Source of the DNA: Candidatus Aenigmatarchaeota archaeon
GTDB lineage: Archaea; Aenigmatarchaeota; Aenigmatarchaeia; CG10238-14; SCSR01
DNA length: 64,000 nucleotides
Reading direction: 5' to 3'
NCBI GenBank assembly: GCA_016181005.1
Contig: JACPAE010000002.1
Location: forward strand, 62,001 to 126,000
Made by a program: the position numbers and the translations under genes. A model generated the notes under the pieces. It searched no databases, had not been told where the DNA came from, and saw only the letters and a program-made list of their open reading frames with translations. This document shows, piece after piece, positions 25,800 to 33,484 of the stretch (positions within the stretch are counted from its first letter, which is position 1; each line of letters starts with the position of its first letter).

Positions 25800-25819
25800 T
25801 ATTTATATCTCCACAAATA

Positions 25820-26035
25820 ATGAATAGAGGGTTTCTGTTGAGGATAAAGGAAGTTCGTTCGATGAACAGAAGTGACTTGGATAACAGACTTGCAGAACTC
25901 CGGCTGGAGCTGATGAAGGAAGTCGGCAACGTAAAGCGTGGGAGGCCGACGAAAAACCCAGGCAAGATTCGTGTTCTAAAGAGGGACATTGCAAGGATTC
26001 TCACCGTCAAAAAACATGGAGAGGGAAAGAAATAG
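25820..26035 (+). CDS. rpl29: 50S ribosomal protein L29
   Basis: A 71-residue two-helix protein near the exit tunnel. MNRSDLDNRLAELRLELMKE is the family core, followed by KNPGKIRVLKRDIARILTV. Start at ATG 25820; the family usually begins a few residues before the (L/I)RxKE(I/V)R motif, as here. The SUI1 start follows its stop directly. Confidence 0.95.
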   Translation: MNRGFLLRIKEVRSMNRSDLDNRLAELRLELMKEVGNVKRGRPTKNPGKIRVLKRDIARILTVKKHGEGKK

Positions 26036-26368
26036 ATGGCTGTTTGCCCAAAGTGCGGCGCTCAAGCGACATTGAACAACTGTTCCAAGTGTGGACTGCC
26101 TTTTGATTTGTGCGTATGCGCAACGATCGAGCGTGAAACCGAGAAGATCGTGGTCTCGACCGAGATGAGAAGGTTCAACAAGCCAATTACGCTTATAACC
26201 GGCATAATGGAGAACTCGAAGGACGTTGCAAAGCAGCTCAAGTCAAGGCTCGCGTGCGGCGGAACTGTCAAAGAAGGCCACATAGAGCTGCAGGGAAACC
26301 ACAAGGCGAGGATAAAGCAGATTCTTGTCAAGCTCGGCTATGCGGAAGAGCAAATCGAAGTTAGATAA
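26036..26368 (+). CDS. translation initiation factor aIF1 (SUI1)
   Basis: A 110-residue protein with an N-terminal zinc module (CPKCGAQATLNNCSKCG) and the SUI1 fold (KPITLITGIMENSKDVAKQL, then LACGGTVKEGHIELQG). aIF1 checks start-codon pairing on the small subunit. It abuts L29, placing it in the ribosomal operon as in many archaea. The cluster is then interrupted by two unrelated genes. Confidence 0.95.
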   Translation: MAVCPKCGAQATLNNCSKCGLPFDLCVCATIERETEKIVVSTEMRRFNKPITLITGIMENSKDVAKQLKSRLACGGTVKEGHIELQGNHKARIKQILVKLGYAEEQIEVR

Positions 26369-26408
26369 TAACATATTATATACTACTATTGAGTGATTAA
26401 AGATAGGA

Positions 26409-26418
26409 ACCTTTAAAT
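26409..26418 (+). promoter_or_regulatory. TATA-like box before the HD-domain gene
   Basis: CCTTTAAATATTCC-type sequence about 31 bases before ATG 26449, predicting a leaderless transcript that starts within a few bases of the ATG. It separates the two inserted genes from the ribosomal transcript. Confidence 0.5.
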
Positions 26419-26448
26419 ATTCCTACAACATATATATGCTGTGATAAA

Positions 26449-27240
26449 ATGCCGCGCTATGGGCCTGAAAGCCAAATTGAAGACGCTGGAAGATATGCTT
26501 TTGATATTTTGGACAAAGTTCATTCAAACCGGCGTAGAAAAGGTATAAGTTATCACGACAGGCCACACACGGAAAAGTATGTTTATCCATATGGAATGGA
26601 AATTGGGCGGGCAGAAGTTGAAGCTGGGAGGTTGCCTAAAAATTCATTAGTGCCTCTAGGAATTGAACTATTGTTTCATGACACAGGATTTTATGACGGA
26701 CCTTATGATGATAATGAGCCATTCGGTGCTGCGCATGCCACCAGATACATGACACAAAAGGGTTATCCAAGAGAAATGATTACTTTAGTTACTAACGGTA
26801 TTCTGCTCACAAATCCAAATATAGTGCCAGGCACAAAACCGCATGCATCAGCACTAGTAAAGGTTCCGCGCATATCGCATACAGGAAGGATAACAAAAGA
26901 TTCAGATGTAATATATCTGGGTCTTGCAAACACAGATGAATTCTTTGAGGTCGAGGACAGCCTTAGAAGAGAGGTATTTCTTCATCCAGAATCCCGGCTA
27001 TACGAGCGGGTCAAAGGAGTTCTGATGGGTAGCGGGCAGGCTATTCCGAATGGCATCCCTACTGAGATGTTCGACCTTGGCTGGCATAAAGTATCTTCCA
27101 ATTTTATGAGAAACTACGACCCTAGAAACTCCCATAGATGGCAAACACGATCTGTAATAGAATTATTTGGGGACAATGTCGAAAAAAATATTGCTGCATA
27201 CTTGAGACGATACCAAAACAGCAGAATTCCGCTGGTTTAA
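26449..27240 (+). CDS. HD-domain phosphohydrolase-like protein
   Basis: A 263-residue protein with an HD-type metal site: YHDRPHTEKYVYPY near residue 35, FHDTGFYDGPYDDNEPFGAA near 82, then helices as in metal-dependent phosphohydrolases. Such enzymes cleave phosphate esters of nucleotides or cyclic nucleotides. The substrate is unknown here. It lies between aIF1 and RNase P p29 in what is otherwise a translation operon and has its own TATA box. It may be a later insertion. Confidence 0.7.
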   Translation: MPRYGPESQIEDAGRYAFDILDKVHSNRRRKGISYHDRPHTEKYVYPYGMEIGRAEVEAGRLPKNSLVPLGIELLFHDTGFYDGPYDDNEPFGAAHATRYMTQKGYPREMITLVTNGILLTNPNIVPGTKPHASALVKVPRISHTGRITKDSDVIYLGLANTDEFFEVEDSLRREVFLHPESRLYERVKGVLMGSGQAIPNGIPTEMFDLGWHKVSSNFMRNYDPRNSHRWQTRSVIELFGDNVEKNIAAYLRRYQNSRIPLV

Positions 27241-27265
27241 ATCTATAGTTACCTCTGCTGGTTTT

Positions 27266-27721
27266 ATGAAAATTGGTGGACTAGTTTCGCAAATTAGGAA
27301 AATTACTGGCGGAACTATATTAGCAGTAGAACTTTACTTTGGAGCCTTATCGGGCTTGGGTGCATACGCAGATATCAATTCTCCACAAATTAGAGACCAG
27401 TATCATTCAGAACGACTTGTGGAAGAAGAGATGAGGAGGCTGGGGGTAGTAAACAAAAGAGTAAATGTAAGATTTATTAATAGATCTTGTGATGGCATCC
27501 TAGCTCCAGCTTATTCTGAGAAAATCAGAGAAGGCGAATATGAAATAACTATTTATCCATGCGCCACTGCTTCATCGGTAAAGCATGAACTATACCATAT
27601 AGAAGATGGTCATATAGATGCTTATGATAAATTGCCACGATTTTTATGGAGTGTTATGGACTTAATTTACTATGAGCCTAGGGCTGAACTATATTCAATA
27701 GGTCTAGAACTGAAGAAGTAA
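27266..27721 (+). CDS. HExxH zinc-peptidase-like protein with N-terminal hydrophobic segment
   Basis: A 151-residue protein. Residues about 15-36 are hydrophobic (GGTILAVELYFGALSGLGAY) and could be a signal or anchor. VKHELYHIEDGHID near residue 109 contains HExxH plus a downstream His, and an EPRAELY helix follows with a possible third ligand Glu. A minimal metallopeptidase is plausible. It lies 26 bases after the HD-domain gene and is probably co-transcribed with it. No family recognised. Confidence 0.6.
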   Translation: MKIGGLVSQIRKITGGTILAVELYFGALSGLGAYADINSPQIRDQYHSERLVEEEMRRLGVVNKRVNVRFINRSCDGILAPAYSEKIREGEYEITIYPCATASSVKHELYHIEDGHIDAYDKLPRFLWSVMDLIYYEPRAELYSIGLELKK

Positions 27722-27755
27722 TTCAACTAAAAAGTTTAAGTTACATATCTTTTAT

Positions 27756-28037
27756 ATGCCAATAAACGCCAATAACCTCGTCAGGCATGAATTGATTTCT
27801 TTACCTGTAAAAATTATAAAATCTACCGACCCGACACAAAGGGGATTAAAAGGAACTGTTATAGATGAGACATACAATACTCTTAAAATAGAAACTAAAT
27901 CCGGTGAAAAAACTGCGGTGAAGGGGAATTGTATTTTTGTCTTCACTCTGCCAAATAAAACAAAAGTCCAGGTAGATGGAAAGCTTCTTATAGCCAGGCC
28001 TGAAGATAGAATCAAGAAGAAATTTCCAAGATGGTGA
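27756..28037 (+). CDS. rnp1: ribonuclease P protein component 1 (p29/Rpp29)
   Basis: A 93-residue RNase P subunit of the Sm-like Rpp29 fold. Family segments: NLVRHELISLPVKIIKSTDP, then GLKGTVIDETYNTLKIET and CIFVFTLPNKTKVQVDG near the end. It stimulates the catalytic RNA in tRNA 5' processing. The gene sits inside the ribosomal cluster near S17, its common archaeal position, so its neighbours to the left are the intruders. Confidence 0.93.
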   Translation: MPINANNLVRHELISLPVKIIKSTDPTQRGLKGTVIDETYNTLKIETKSGEKTAVKGNCIFVFTLPNKTKVQVDGKLLIARPEDRIKKKFPRW

Positions 28038-28041
28038 CATT

Positions 28042-28422
28042 ATGGCAGTGTATAGGATGGGTTATAAACTTGAGAAAGTAGAATATAAACCCCCGCCTGA
28101 AAGGCCCAATCAGTTTTCTTTTCTAGAGTTAACTTTTCTAAAGTTAACATTTGGCGAACCTGTCGAAGATGCAGATCTTTTAATTGAAGATTATCTGGTA
28201 GCATTAGTAGAAGACTATAAGAGTGCTCATAGAAGGATAATCGGTGGAGATATTTTTATTGATATCGGTAGAGTGAGGGATTCTGAATATAAATTGCGTT
28301 TAGTTTATAATCCGAGAAGAAGGCAGCTTTCTCTAATGAGCGAAGATCCCACCTATAATAAAAAGCTAGAAGAGTTGGCTCAGATATCCGAACAAGACTT
28401 AGTTCAAAATAAAAACCAATAA
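28042..28422 (+). CDS. hypothetical protein (126 aa) inside ribosomal cluster
   Basis: Not recognised. Basic N-terminus, then a hydrophobic/acidic helix pair (LTFGEPVEDADLLIEDYLVA) and a beta-rich stretch (GDIFIDIGRVRDSEYKLRLV). Four bases after p29 and 33 before S17, so it is probably co-transcribed. It is more AT-rich than the ribosomal genes around it, suggesting later acquisition. Confidence 0.55.
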   Translation: MAVYRMGYKLEKVEYKPPPERPNQFSFLELTFLKLTFGEPVEDADLLIEDYLVALVEDYKSAHRRIIGGDIFIDIGRVRDSEYKLRLVYNPRRRQLSLMSEDPTYNKKLEELAQISEQDLVQNKNQ

Positions 28423-28455
28423 AAGCATATCTTCGCTAATTAATAGAGTGAAATT

Positions 28456-28785
28456 ATGAAAGTTAGGAACATAGGCATTGACGCAAATCCGCCAAAGAAG
28501 GAATGCTCTGATGCAAAGTGCGTTTGGCATGGAAAGACGCCAATAAGAGGCGGTGTTCTCAAGGGAAAAATTGTGTCGGCGAAAGCGCACAAGACTGCTG
28601 TCGTCAAGCGGGAATTTCTGCACTTTCTCCCAAAGTATGAAAGATACGAAAGGCGGCATTCAAAGATTACAGCATATAATCCTGCATGCATCGACGCAAA
28701 GGAAGGAGACACTGTGACCATAGCCGAGTGCAGGCCGCTGAGCAAGACAAAGAGCTTTATAATTATAGAAAAGGTGAACGCATGA
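28456..28785 (+). CDS. rps17: 30S ribosomal protein S17
   Basis: A 109-residue archaeal S17. N-terminal GIDANPPKKECSDAKC is the archaeal extension. The OB-fold core includes GKIVSAKAHKTAVVKREFLH and GDTVTIAECRPLSKTKSFII. Its TGA overlaps the ATG of L14 (ATGA), indicating coupled translation. Confidence 0.97.
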   Translation: MKVRNIGIDANPPKKECSDAKCVWHGKTPIRGGVLKGKIVSAKAHKTAVVKREFLHFLPKYERYERRHSKITAYNPACIDAKEGDTVTIAECRPLSKTKSFIIIEKVNA

Positions 28786-29180
28786 AGGGCGTCAAGGCTT
28801 CCGTCGTAAGGGGGTTGAAGGTCGGAAGTCTTCTTACTTGCGCTGACAACAGCGGGGCAAAGGTTTTGAGGATAATCTCTGTTTCAGGCTACAAGGGCAA
28901 GAGGAAAAGGATGCCGTCCGCTGGCATAGGCATGATGATAAAGATTACTGTAAAGGCGGGCGACCCGAAGGTTAGGAAACAGATGTTCAATGCTGTTATC
29001 GTAAGGCAGAGGCAGGAATACAGGAGGCTGGATGGGATGAGGGTCACTTTTGCTGACAATGCCGCTGTGCTCACAGACGAGGACGGCGCTCCCAAGGGTA
29101 CCGAGGTCAAGGGACCTATAGCAAAGGAAGTTGTGGAAAGGTTTTCTGCGATAGGCAAGATTGCAACGATAGTGGTGTAG
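28782..29180 (+). CDS. rpl14: 50S ribosomal protein L14
   Basis: A 132-residue protein at the subunit interface. Start set at ATG 28782, which gives the normal archaeal N-terminus; the open frame extends upstream only as an overlap with S17. Conserved core: LLTCADNSGAKVLRIISVSG, then AVIVRQRQEYRRLDGMRVTF and GTEVKGPIAKEVVERFSAIG. Confidence 0.97.
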   Translation: MKGVKASVVRGLKVGSLLTCADNSGAKVLRIISVSGYKGKRKRMPSAGIGMMIKITVKAGDPKVRKQMFNAVIVRQRQEYRRLDGMRVTFADNAAVLTDEDGAPKGTEVKGPIAKEVVERFSAIGKIATIVV

Positions 29181-29582
29181 ATGAGACGGCCAAAATCAAA
29201 GAAACCAAGGAAGCAGAGAAAGTTTTTGTACGATGCACCTTTTCATTTGAGAAGGAAAATTCTAGCTGCGCATTTGTCAAAGGAGCTGAGGGAAAAGTAC
29301 AAGAGAAGAGCCATGCCTGTCAGGAAAGGAGACGAGGTGCAGGTGGTAAGGGGAAAGATGAAGGGCAAGTCAGGAAAGATTGCGCGCGTAAACTACAAGA
29401 AATATCGCATTTATATCGAAGGCGTCACCAGGAAAAGGACAGTTGGAACAGAGGCACAAGTTGGAATCCATCCCAGCAAGCTGAAAATAATTTCCCTGAG
29501 TTTGGATGACAAGAAAAGGCAGAAGATTCTGGAAAGAAAGGGAGTAAAAGTGGAAACAACGCAAACGACTGCGCCTGCATAA
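29181..29582 (+). CDS. rpl24: 50S ribosomal protein L24
   Basis: A 133-residue assembly-initiating large-subunit protein. The archaeal N-terminal region ([20 protein letters not shown]) precedes the KOW motif ([20 protein letters not shown]). Its start codon follows the L14 stop directly. Confidence 0.97.
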   Translation: MRRPKSKKPRKQRKFLYDAPFHLRRKILAAHLSKELREKYKRRAMPVRKGDEVQVVRGKMKGKSGKIARVNYKKYRIYIEGVTRKRTVGTEAQVGIHPSKLKIISLSLDDKKRQKILERKGVKVETTQTTAPA

Positions 29583-29616
29583 GTTTTATAAGCCTTTGAA
29601 ATTAATTGTTGAAAGT

Positions 29617-30315
29617 ATGCCGCACTTGAAAAGGCTTTTGGCACCACCATTTTGGAAGGTATCGAGGAAGGAAAGCAAGTGGGTAGTTGCACCTAGGGCT
29701 GGTCCTCATCCGAAAAGGCAGTCAATTCCGCTTTCAATAATGCTGACATCCATCCTAAAGGCGGTTGACACCACGACAGAAGCAAAGAAAGTCGTCAGAA
29801 GGGGGGATGTTCTTGTCGACGACAAGAGAAGGAAGGATTACGGTTATCCTGTTGGACTGTTCGATGTGGTGACAATTCCGAAAATGAAGAAAAGCTATCG
29901 TCTGATCCCGAGCAAAAAGGGGCTGAATGTCGTGGAAATAAGCGAGAACGAAGCCAAGACGAAGCTCTGCAAGATCAGGGGGAAGACTGCTGTCAAAGGC
30001 GGCAAGGTGCAGCTGAACCTTCATGACGGAAAGAATATTTTAGTTCAGGACGTCAATTATAATACAGGGGATTCGCTACTGGTAGAGTTGCCTAAGCTCA
30101 AGATTGTCGAGCACATACCCCTGCAGGCTGGCAACACAGGAATTGTGTTGAAGGGGACGACTGCTGGAAAGCTCGCCAAAGTCAAGCAGTTGTTGAAAGG
30201 CGGGATGAGGGAGCAGCCTAAAATAGTATGCGATATCGGCAACGAAGACAAGACTGTCACGAAGGAAAACCTGTTTATTGTCGGCAAGGACAAGCCCCTG
30301 ATAACGGTTGGTTGA
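29617..30315 (+). CDS. rps4e: 30S ribosomal protein S4e
   Basis: A 232-residue small-subunit protein found only in archaea and eukaryotes. Start set at ATG 29617, where the family N-terminus PHLKRLLAPPFWKVSRKESK begins. An S4-type RNA-binding segment (VVRRGDVLVDDKRRKDYGYP) and a C-terminal KOW-like GNTGIVLKGTTAGKL follow. A TTTATAAGCC stretch upstream could be a weak internal promoter. Confidence 0.97.
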   Translation: MPHLKRLLAPPFWKVSRKESKWVVAPRAGPHPKRQSIPLSIMLTSILKAVDTTTEAKKVVRRGDVLVDDKRRKDYGYPVGLFDVVTIPKMKKSYRLIPSKKGLNVVEISENEAKTKLCKIRGKTAVKGGKVQLNLHDGKNILVQDVNYNTGDSLLVELPKLKIVEHIPLQAGNTGIVLKGTTAGKLAKVKQLLKGGMREQPKIVCDIGNEDKTVTKENLFIVGKDKPLITVG

Positions 30316-30316
30316 T

Positions 30317-30820
30317 ATGGAAAATCCTATGAGAAACATCAGGATAGAGAAGGTCACCGTCAATATCGGATGCGGCGACGACAAGCTGAAGATTGAAAAA
30401 GCGCAAAAGCTTGTCGAGATGGTGACGAAGGGCAAGCCAGTTGTTACAAGATCGAGAAAGAGGTCGACTTTTGGAGTTGCCAAGGGCAAGCCTCTGGGGG
30501 TCAAGGTGACCTTGAGGAAGAAGAATGCCGAGGAAATGTTTGACTCTGTTGTCAAGTCTGTGGACAATGTTGTGAAAAATTCCCAGATAGACAAGGAAGG
30601 GAACATTAATTTCGGCGTAAAGGAGTACATAGATTTGCCGAATGTCCGTTATTCGCCAGAGATTGGCATGATGGGAATGGATGTTGCGGTCACTTTGGAG
30701 AGGCCGGGCTTCAGGGTGAAGAAGAGGAAGGTTGGAAAAAGTATAATAGGAAAGTTGCACAAGATTTATAAAGAAGATACTGTAAATTGGTTACAGCAGA
30801 GAGGTGTTAAGGTTGAGTGA
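30317..30820 (+). CDS. rpl5: 50S ribosomal protein L5
   Basis: A 167-residue protein that binds 5S rRNA. ATG 30317 is preferred over the in-frame TTG 30308 because the family begins just before NIRIEKVTVNIGCGDD. Further signatures: LPNVRYSPEIGMMGMDVAVT and RPGFRVKKRKVGK. Confidence 0.96.
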   Translation: MENPMRNIRIEKVTVNIGCGDDKLKIEKAQKLVEMVTKGKPVVTRSRKRSTFGVAKGKPLGVKVTLRKKNAEEMFDSVVKSVDNVVKNSQIDKEGNINFGVKEYIDLPNVRYSPEIGMMGMDVAVTLERPGFRVKKRKVGKSIIGKLHKIYKEDTVNWLQQRGVKVE

Positions 30821-30824
30821 AGTA

Positions 30825-30983
30825 ATGGAAATGGTTTTGGATGTGAGCGGATCTATATTCAGGCAGGCCGAGTGGGAGAAAAGCTACATGAAAACTTATA
30901 CAAGGGTTTTTGAGAAGTTGATTGAGCTGGAGTATTCGGAGCATCCGGAAGTCTTGCGAGTTCTTGGAAACGTGGGTGGATAG
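30825..30983 (+). CDS. small ORF (52 aa) between L5 and S14, uncertain
   Basis: ATG 30825 to TAG 30983, about 52 residues, acidic and helical (FRQAEWEKSYMKTYTRVFEK, LIELEYSEHPEVLRVLGNVG). Usually S14 follows L5 directly in archaea, so this frame is unexpected. It overlaps the S14 GTG start by 8 bases. The protein-like composition and the spacing after L5 (4 bases) support a real gene, but no homologue is recognised and it may be spacer. Confidence 0.4.
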   Translation: MEMVLDVSGSIFRQAEWEKSYMKTYTRVFEKLIELEYSEHPEVLRVLGNVGG

Positions 30984-31128
30984 GCTGCCTAAAAAGTTTG
31001 GAAAAGCTACACGTAGGTGCAGGAGATGCAAGAATTTCCGCGGCGTAATTAGGAAGTATGGCTTGTTTTACTGCAGAAGGTGTATAAGGGAAGTTGCATC
31101 TAGTCTGGGATTCAAGAGATACGGTTAA
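30976..31128 (+). CDS. rps14: 30S ribosomal protein S14 (zinc type)
   Basis: A 50-residue zinc S14. KKFGKATRRCRRCKNF, RKYGLFYCRRCIREVAS and GFKRYG carry the four zinc Cys and the conserved end. I set the start at GTG 30976 to match the usual 50-56-residue archaeal size. A TTG at 30922 would add 18 residues without family similarity. The end of the cluster here is unusual: S8, L6 and the rest of the spc genes do not follow. Confidence 0.92.
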   Translation: MDRLPKKFGKATRRCRRCKNFRGVIRKYGLFYCRRCIREVASSLGFKRYG

Positions 31129-31411
31129 CTCTTGACCAAATACTTTTATATGGATATCTAATTTCAATTCGATATTCTTCTGGTAATGTAACTCCACGGT
31201 TTGTTAAAATATCGTGTAGTTCTAATAGTACATCTCTCTCATATAATTTGAATACCTTGTCTGCTAGCATGTCGTATGGCGGTTCAGGCTCGAATCTCAG
31301 ATGCATGAATTGCCTATCTATGTCATATGAAAAATAGACCCGCGATATTAGTTCTGTTTCATTCGTACGATGAACTAAACGTATGGTTCCCGTTACGCCG
31401 TTTGATACCAT
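31112..31411 (-). CDS. hypothetical protein (99 aa)
   Basis: Not recognised. Beta-rich with an aromatic/acidic middle (FMHLRFEPEPPYDMLADKVF). Its 3' end overlaps S14 by 17 bases tail to tail. A CATTAAATAA box lies about 24 bases before the ATG, consistent with a leaderless short transcript. Confidence 0.5.
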   Translation of the reverse strand: MVSNGVTGTIRLVHRTNETELISRVYFSYDIDRQFMHLRFEPEPPYDMLADKVFKLYERDVLLELHDILTNRGVTLPEEYRIEIRYPYKSIWSRVNRIS

Positions 31412-31457
31412 TTTATTACTACATTATTTAATGAAATAAACTTTTTATTATTTGTTG

Positions 31458-31700
31458 TTAACTTCTAGAGGCTTGATAATATTTAACTTCTTCACGACAT
31501 TCTAGAAATATTTTCCTAATTCTAGAATCGCGTTTATTTTGGGGACTACCTAACAATCTATAGTGCTCTAATGAAACCAAGGGCTGTATGCAAGATTCTG
31601 TGTCAACGAGTATCAATGTGGGAAAATGCACATAAAAACCAGGCCTGTCGGGTTGGTCAGGTTTCTTATACAGCAAATGAGTTTTGATTAAAGTAGCCAT
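31458..31700 (-). CDS. hypothetical protein (80 aa)
   Basis: Not recognised. Starts MATLIKTHLLYKKPDQPDRP, a basic, Pro-containing segment, then a hydrophobic strand and an Arg/Lys-rich tail. An ATTTAAATC box lies about 28 bases before the ATG. It is divergent from the prepilin peptidase gene 36 bases away. Confidence 0.5.
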   Translation of the reverse strand: MATLIKTHLLYKKPDQPDRPGFYVHFPTLILVDTESCIQPLVSLEHYRLLGSPQNKRDSRIRKIFLECREEVKYYQASRS

Positions 31701-31736
31701 TTTTTTTATTTATTATTACAAGTGAAGATTTAAATA

Positions 31737-32600
31737 ATGGTATTTGCTTACATCCCATTGGCTACAGCATTCATTGGCGCAACAATCGCCACAATCTGGG
31801 ATTTGAAGACAACAGAAGTTCCTGACCAAGTTCCTTATGCGATGATTGCTATTGCTTTGCTTTTCTACGGCTACCAATCTTTAGTTGGTGGAACGTTCGA
31901 GCCAATTCTGAACAGTCTGATTTACGGCATAACATTTCTGGCATTCGGCGCTTTAATGTATTACGTCGGGCAGTGGGGCGGAGCTGACTCGCTGATTCTC
32001 GGTGCATTGGGATTCCTTCTTCCTTACGTTCCTGCAGGCTTTGCACATACCTCCCTAAGATTCCCGCTGAGCTACTTGGTCAACCTATTCATACTGGGCG
32101 CCGTCTACCTGCTCGCATACGGATTTGTATTTTCCATAAGGAACAAGGCGGTTCTGCAGGGATTCGCCAAGGACTTCAAGGCCGCGAGCAACTTGTTGTT
32201 GGTGGGCTTGGTTGGATTATTTGTTGCTTCCTATGCAGTTGGGATAGGCATTACAAAGCTGTTCTACCAGACATTCGACTTTCAAAGGGCATTTTACATT
32301 TCACTATACCCATTCGCAACTACTGCGCTTTTGTATCTTATATGGAAGTTTTCCAAATCCATCGAGACTTACGGATTCAGGAAAAGAATATCAATTTCCA
32401 AATTGAAAGTTGGCGACATGCTTATGTCGGAGAAGAAGCTTGTAGGTGTGACGGAAAATCAGATTAAAGCATTGAAGAGGTCGGGAAAGAGGTATGTTGA
32501 CATCAAGCTTGGCGTGCCTTTCGCCCCTGCATTTCCGTTGGCATTGCTGGTTACTTTGCTTTACGGAGATTTGATTTTCATACTTCTTAATTTTGCTTAG
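31737..32600 (+). CDS. archaeal type IV prepilin/preflagellin peptidase (A24 family)
   Basis: A 287-residue membrane aspartyl peptidase that removes the class III signal peptide of pilins and archaellins. The two catalytic Asp occur in IWDLKTTEVPD (near residue 24) and GQWGGADSLILGA (near residue 83), the latter matching the GxGD-type motif in variant form. Six or more TM helices. No pilin or secretion ATPase gene is next to it in this window. Confidence 0.88.
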   Translation: MVFAYIPLATAFIGATIATIWDLKTTEVPDQVPYAMIAIALLFYGYQSLVGGTFEPILNSLIYGITFLAFGALMYYVGQWGGADSLILGALGFLLPYVPAGFAHTSLRFPLSYLVNLFILGAVYLLAYGFVFSIRNKAVLQGFAKDFKAASNLLLVGLVGLFVASYAVGIGITKLFYQTFDFQRAFYISLYPFATTALLYLIWKFSKSIETYGFRKRISISKLKVGDMLMSEKKLVGVTENQIKALKRSGKRYVDIKLGVPFAPAFPLALLVTLLYGDLIFILLNFA

Positions 32601-33477
32601 AGTTTTCCCTGCTGAAATGTTCTCGTGCAATTAACGCCGACGTAATAACGACTATTGCACCTCCGACGAGTTGAACCGTATTTAATGTTTCCCCGAACAC
32701 TATCCAGGCGAATGGCAATCCTGCCAATGGTCCCAGAGATCTAAGCGCTGAAACTATCCAGCTTTTAACAGTCTTTAAAGAAGCGAACCATAGGGTCATT
32801 GATATGACGCTGAAAAGAATGACATAAGCAAGCAAATAATACCAACCTGTGAACTCTGTAAATTGAGAAGGTTGCGATAATACTAGTGCAAGTGGTAAAA
32901 GAATAATACCCCCAAGTCCCATTGTAATCGCATTCGATATCTTAGGGTCCAGAACTTTGGGGATTTTTGAGGCATAGATATATGAAAACCCTGATATGAA
33001 CATAGCCATTATTATCAGCAAATCACCGGTTTGCGCCTTGCCGAATTGTAGCAGACCACCTGTCGACAAAAGGATTGCACCGATGGCATGAACCCCAAGC
33101 AAAAGAAGATGTTGTGACTTAATCTTTTCCTTCCTTATGATCCAATGCCAAAACAGAACAAAATAAGGCTCTGCCTTGGTGAAAAATATTGCCTTTACTC
33201 CCTGCGTCAGGCTTAATCCGTAAGCAAAAATAGCAGCGACGGCCAAATTTCTGAGAAGCGCAGTCGTTATTATGTCTTTTGAATTTGCTTTAATCAGTCT
33301 GTAGTTGATTTTTTCTTTAGAAATGATTATCAGAAAAAGCAAGATTAATGCACCAAGTATACCGCTAATGCTGACTACAAATATAGGATTCATAATCTTT
33401 ACGGCGGCACTTTGGTAGATTGTCGCTATGCTTGAAAATAGAGGTGACAGAATTGCGAAAATAATGCCGTATTCCAT
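32587..33477 (-). CDS. EamA/DMT family transporter
   Basis: A 296-residue drug/metabolite transporter superfamily protein with ten predicted helices in two repeats of five. Start taken at MEYGIIFAILS (ATG 33477), which removes an 8-residue overlap with serS. The second repeat ends with SLGPLAGLPFAWIVFGE followed by AIVVITSALIA, a common EamA ending. Substrate unknown. It starts 7 bases after serS and ends overlapping the prepilin peptidase gene by 14 bases. Confidence 0.88.
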   Translation of the reverse strand: MEYGIIFAILSPLFSSIATIYQSAAVKIMNPIFVVSISGILGALILLFLIIISKEKINYRLIKANSKDIITTALLRNLAVAAIFAYGLSLTQGVKAIFFTKAEPYFVLFWHWIIRKEKIKSQHLLLLGVHAIGAILLSTGGLLQFGKAQTGDLLIIMAMFISGFSYIYASKIPKVLDPKISNAITMGLGGIILLPLALVLSQPSQFTEFTGWYYLLAYVILFSVISMTLWFASLKTVKSWIVSALRSLGPLAGLPFAWIVFGETLNTVQLVGGAIVVITSALIAREHFSRENSKQN

Positions 33478-33484
33478 AGAACCA

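Noticed and set aside
28686-28781. Extended start of L14 within S17
   Set aside because: L14 homologues begin at the ATG at 28782; the upstream part is a shadow of S17 in another frame.
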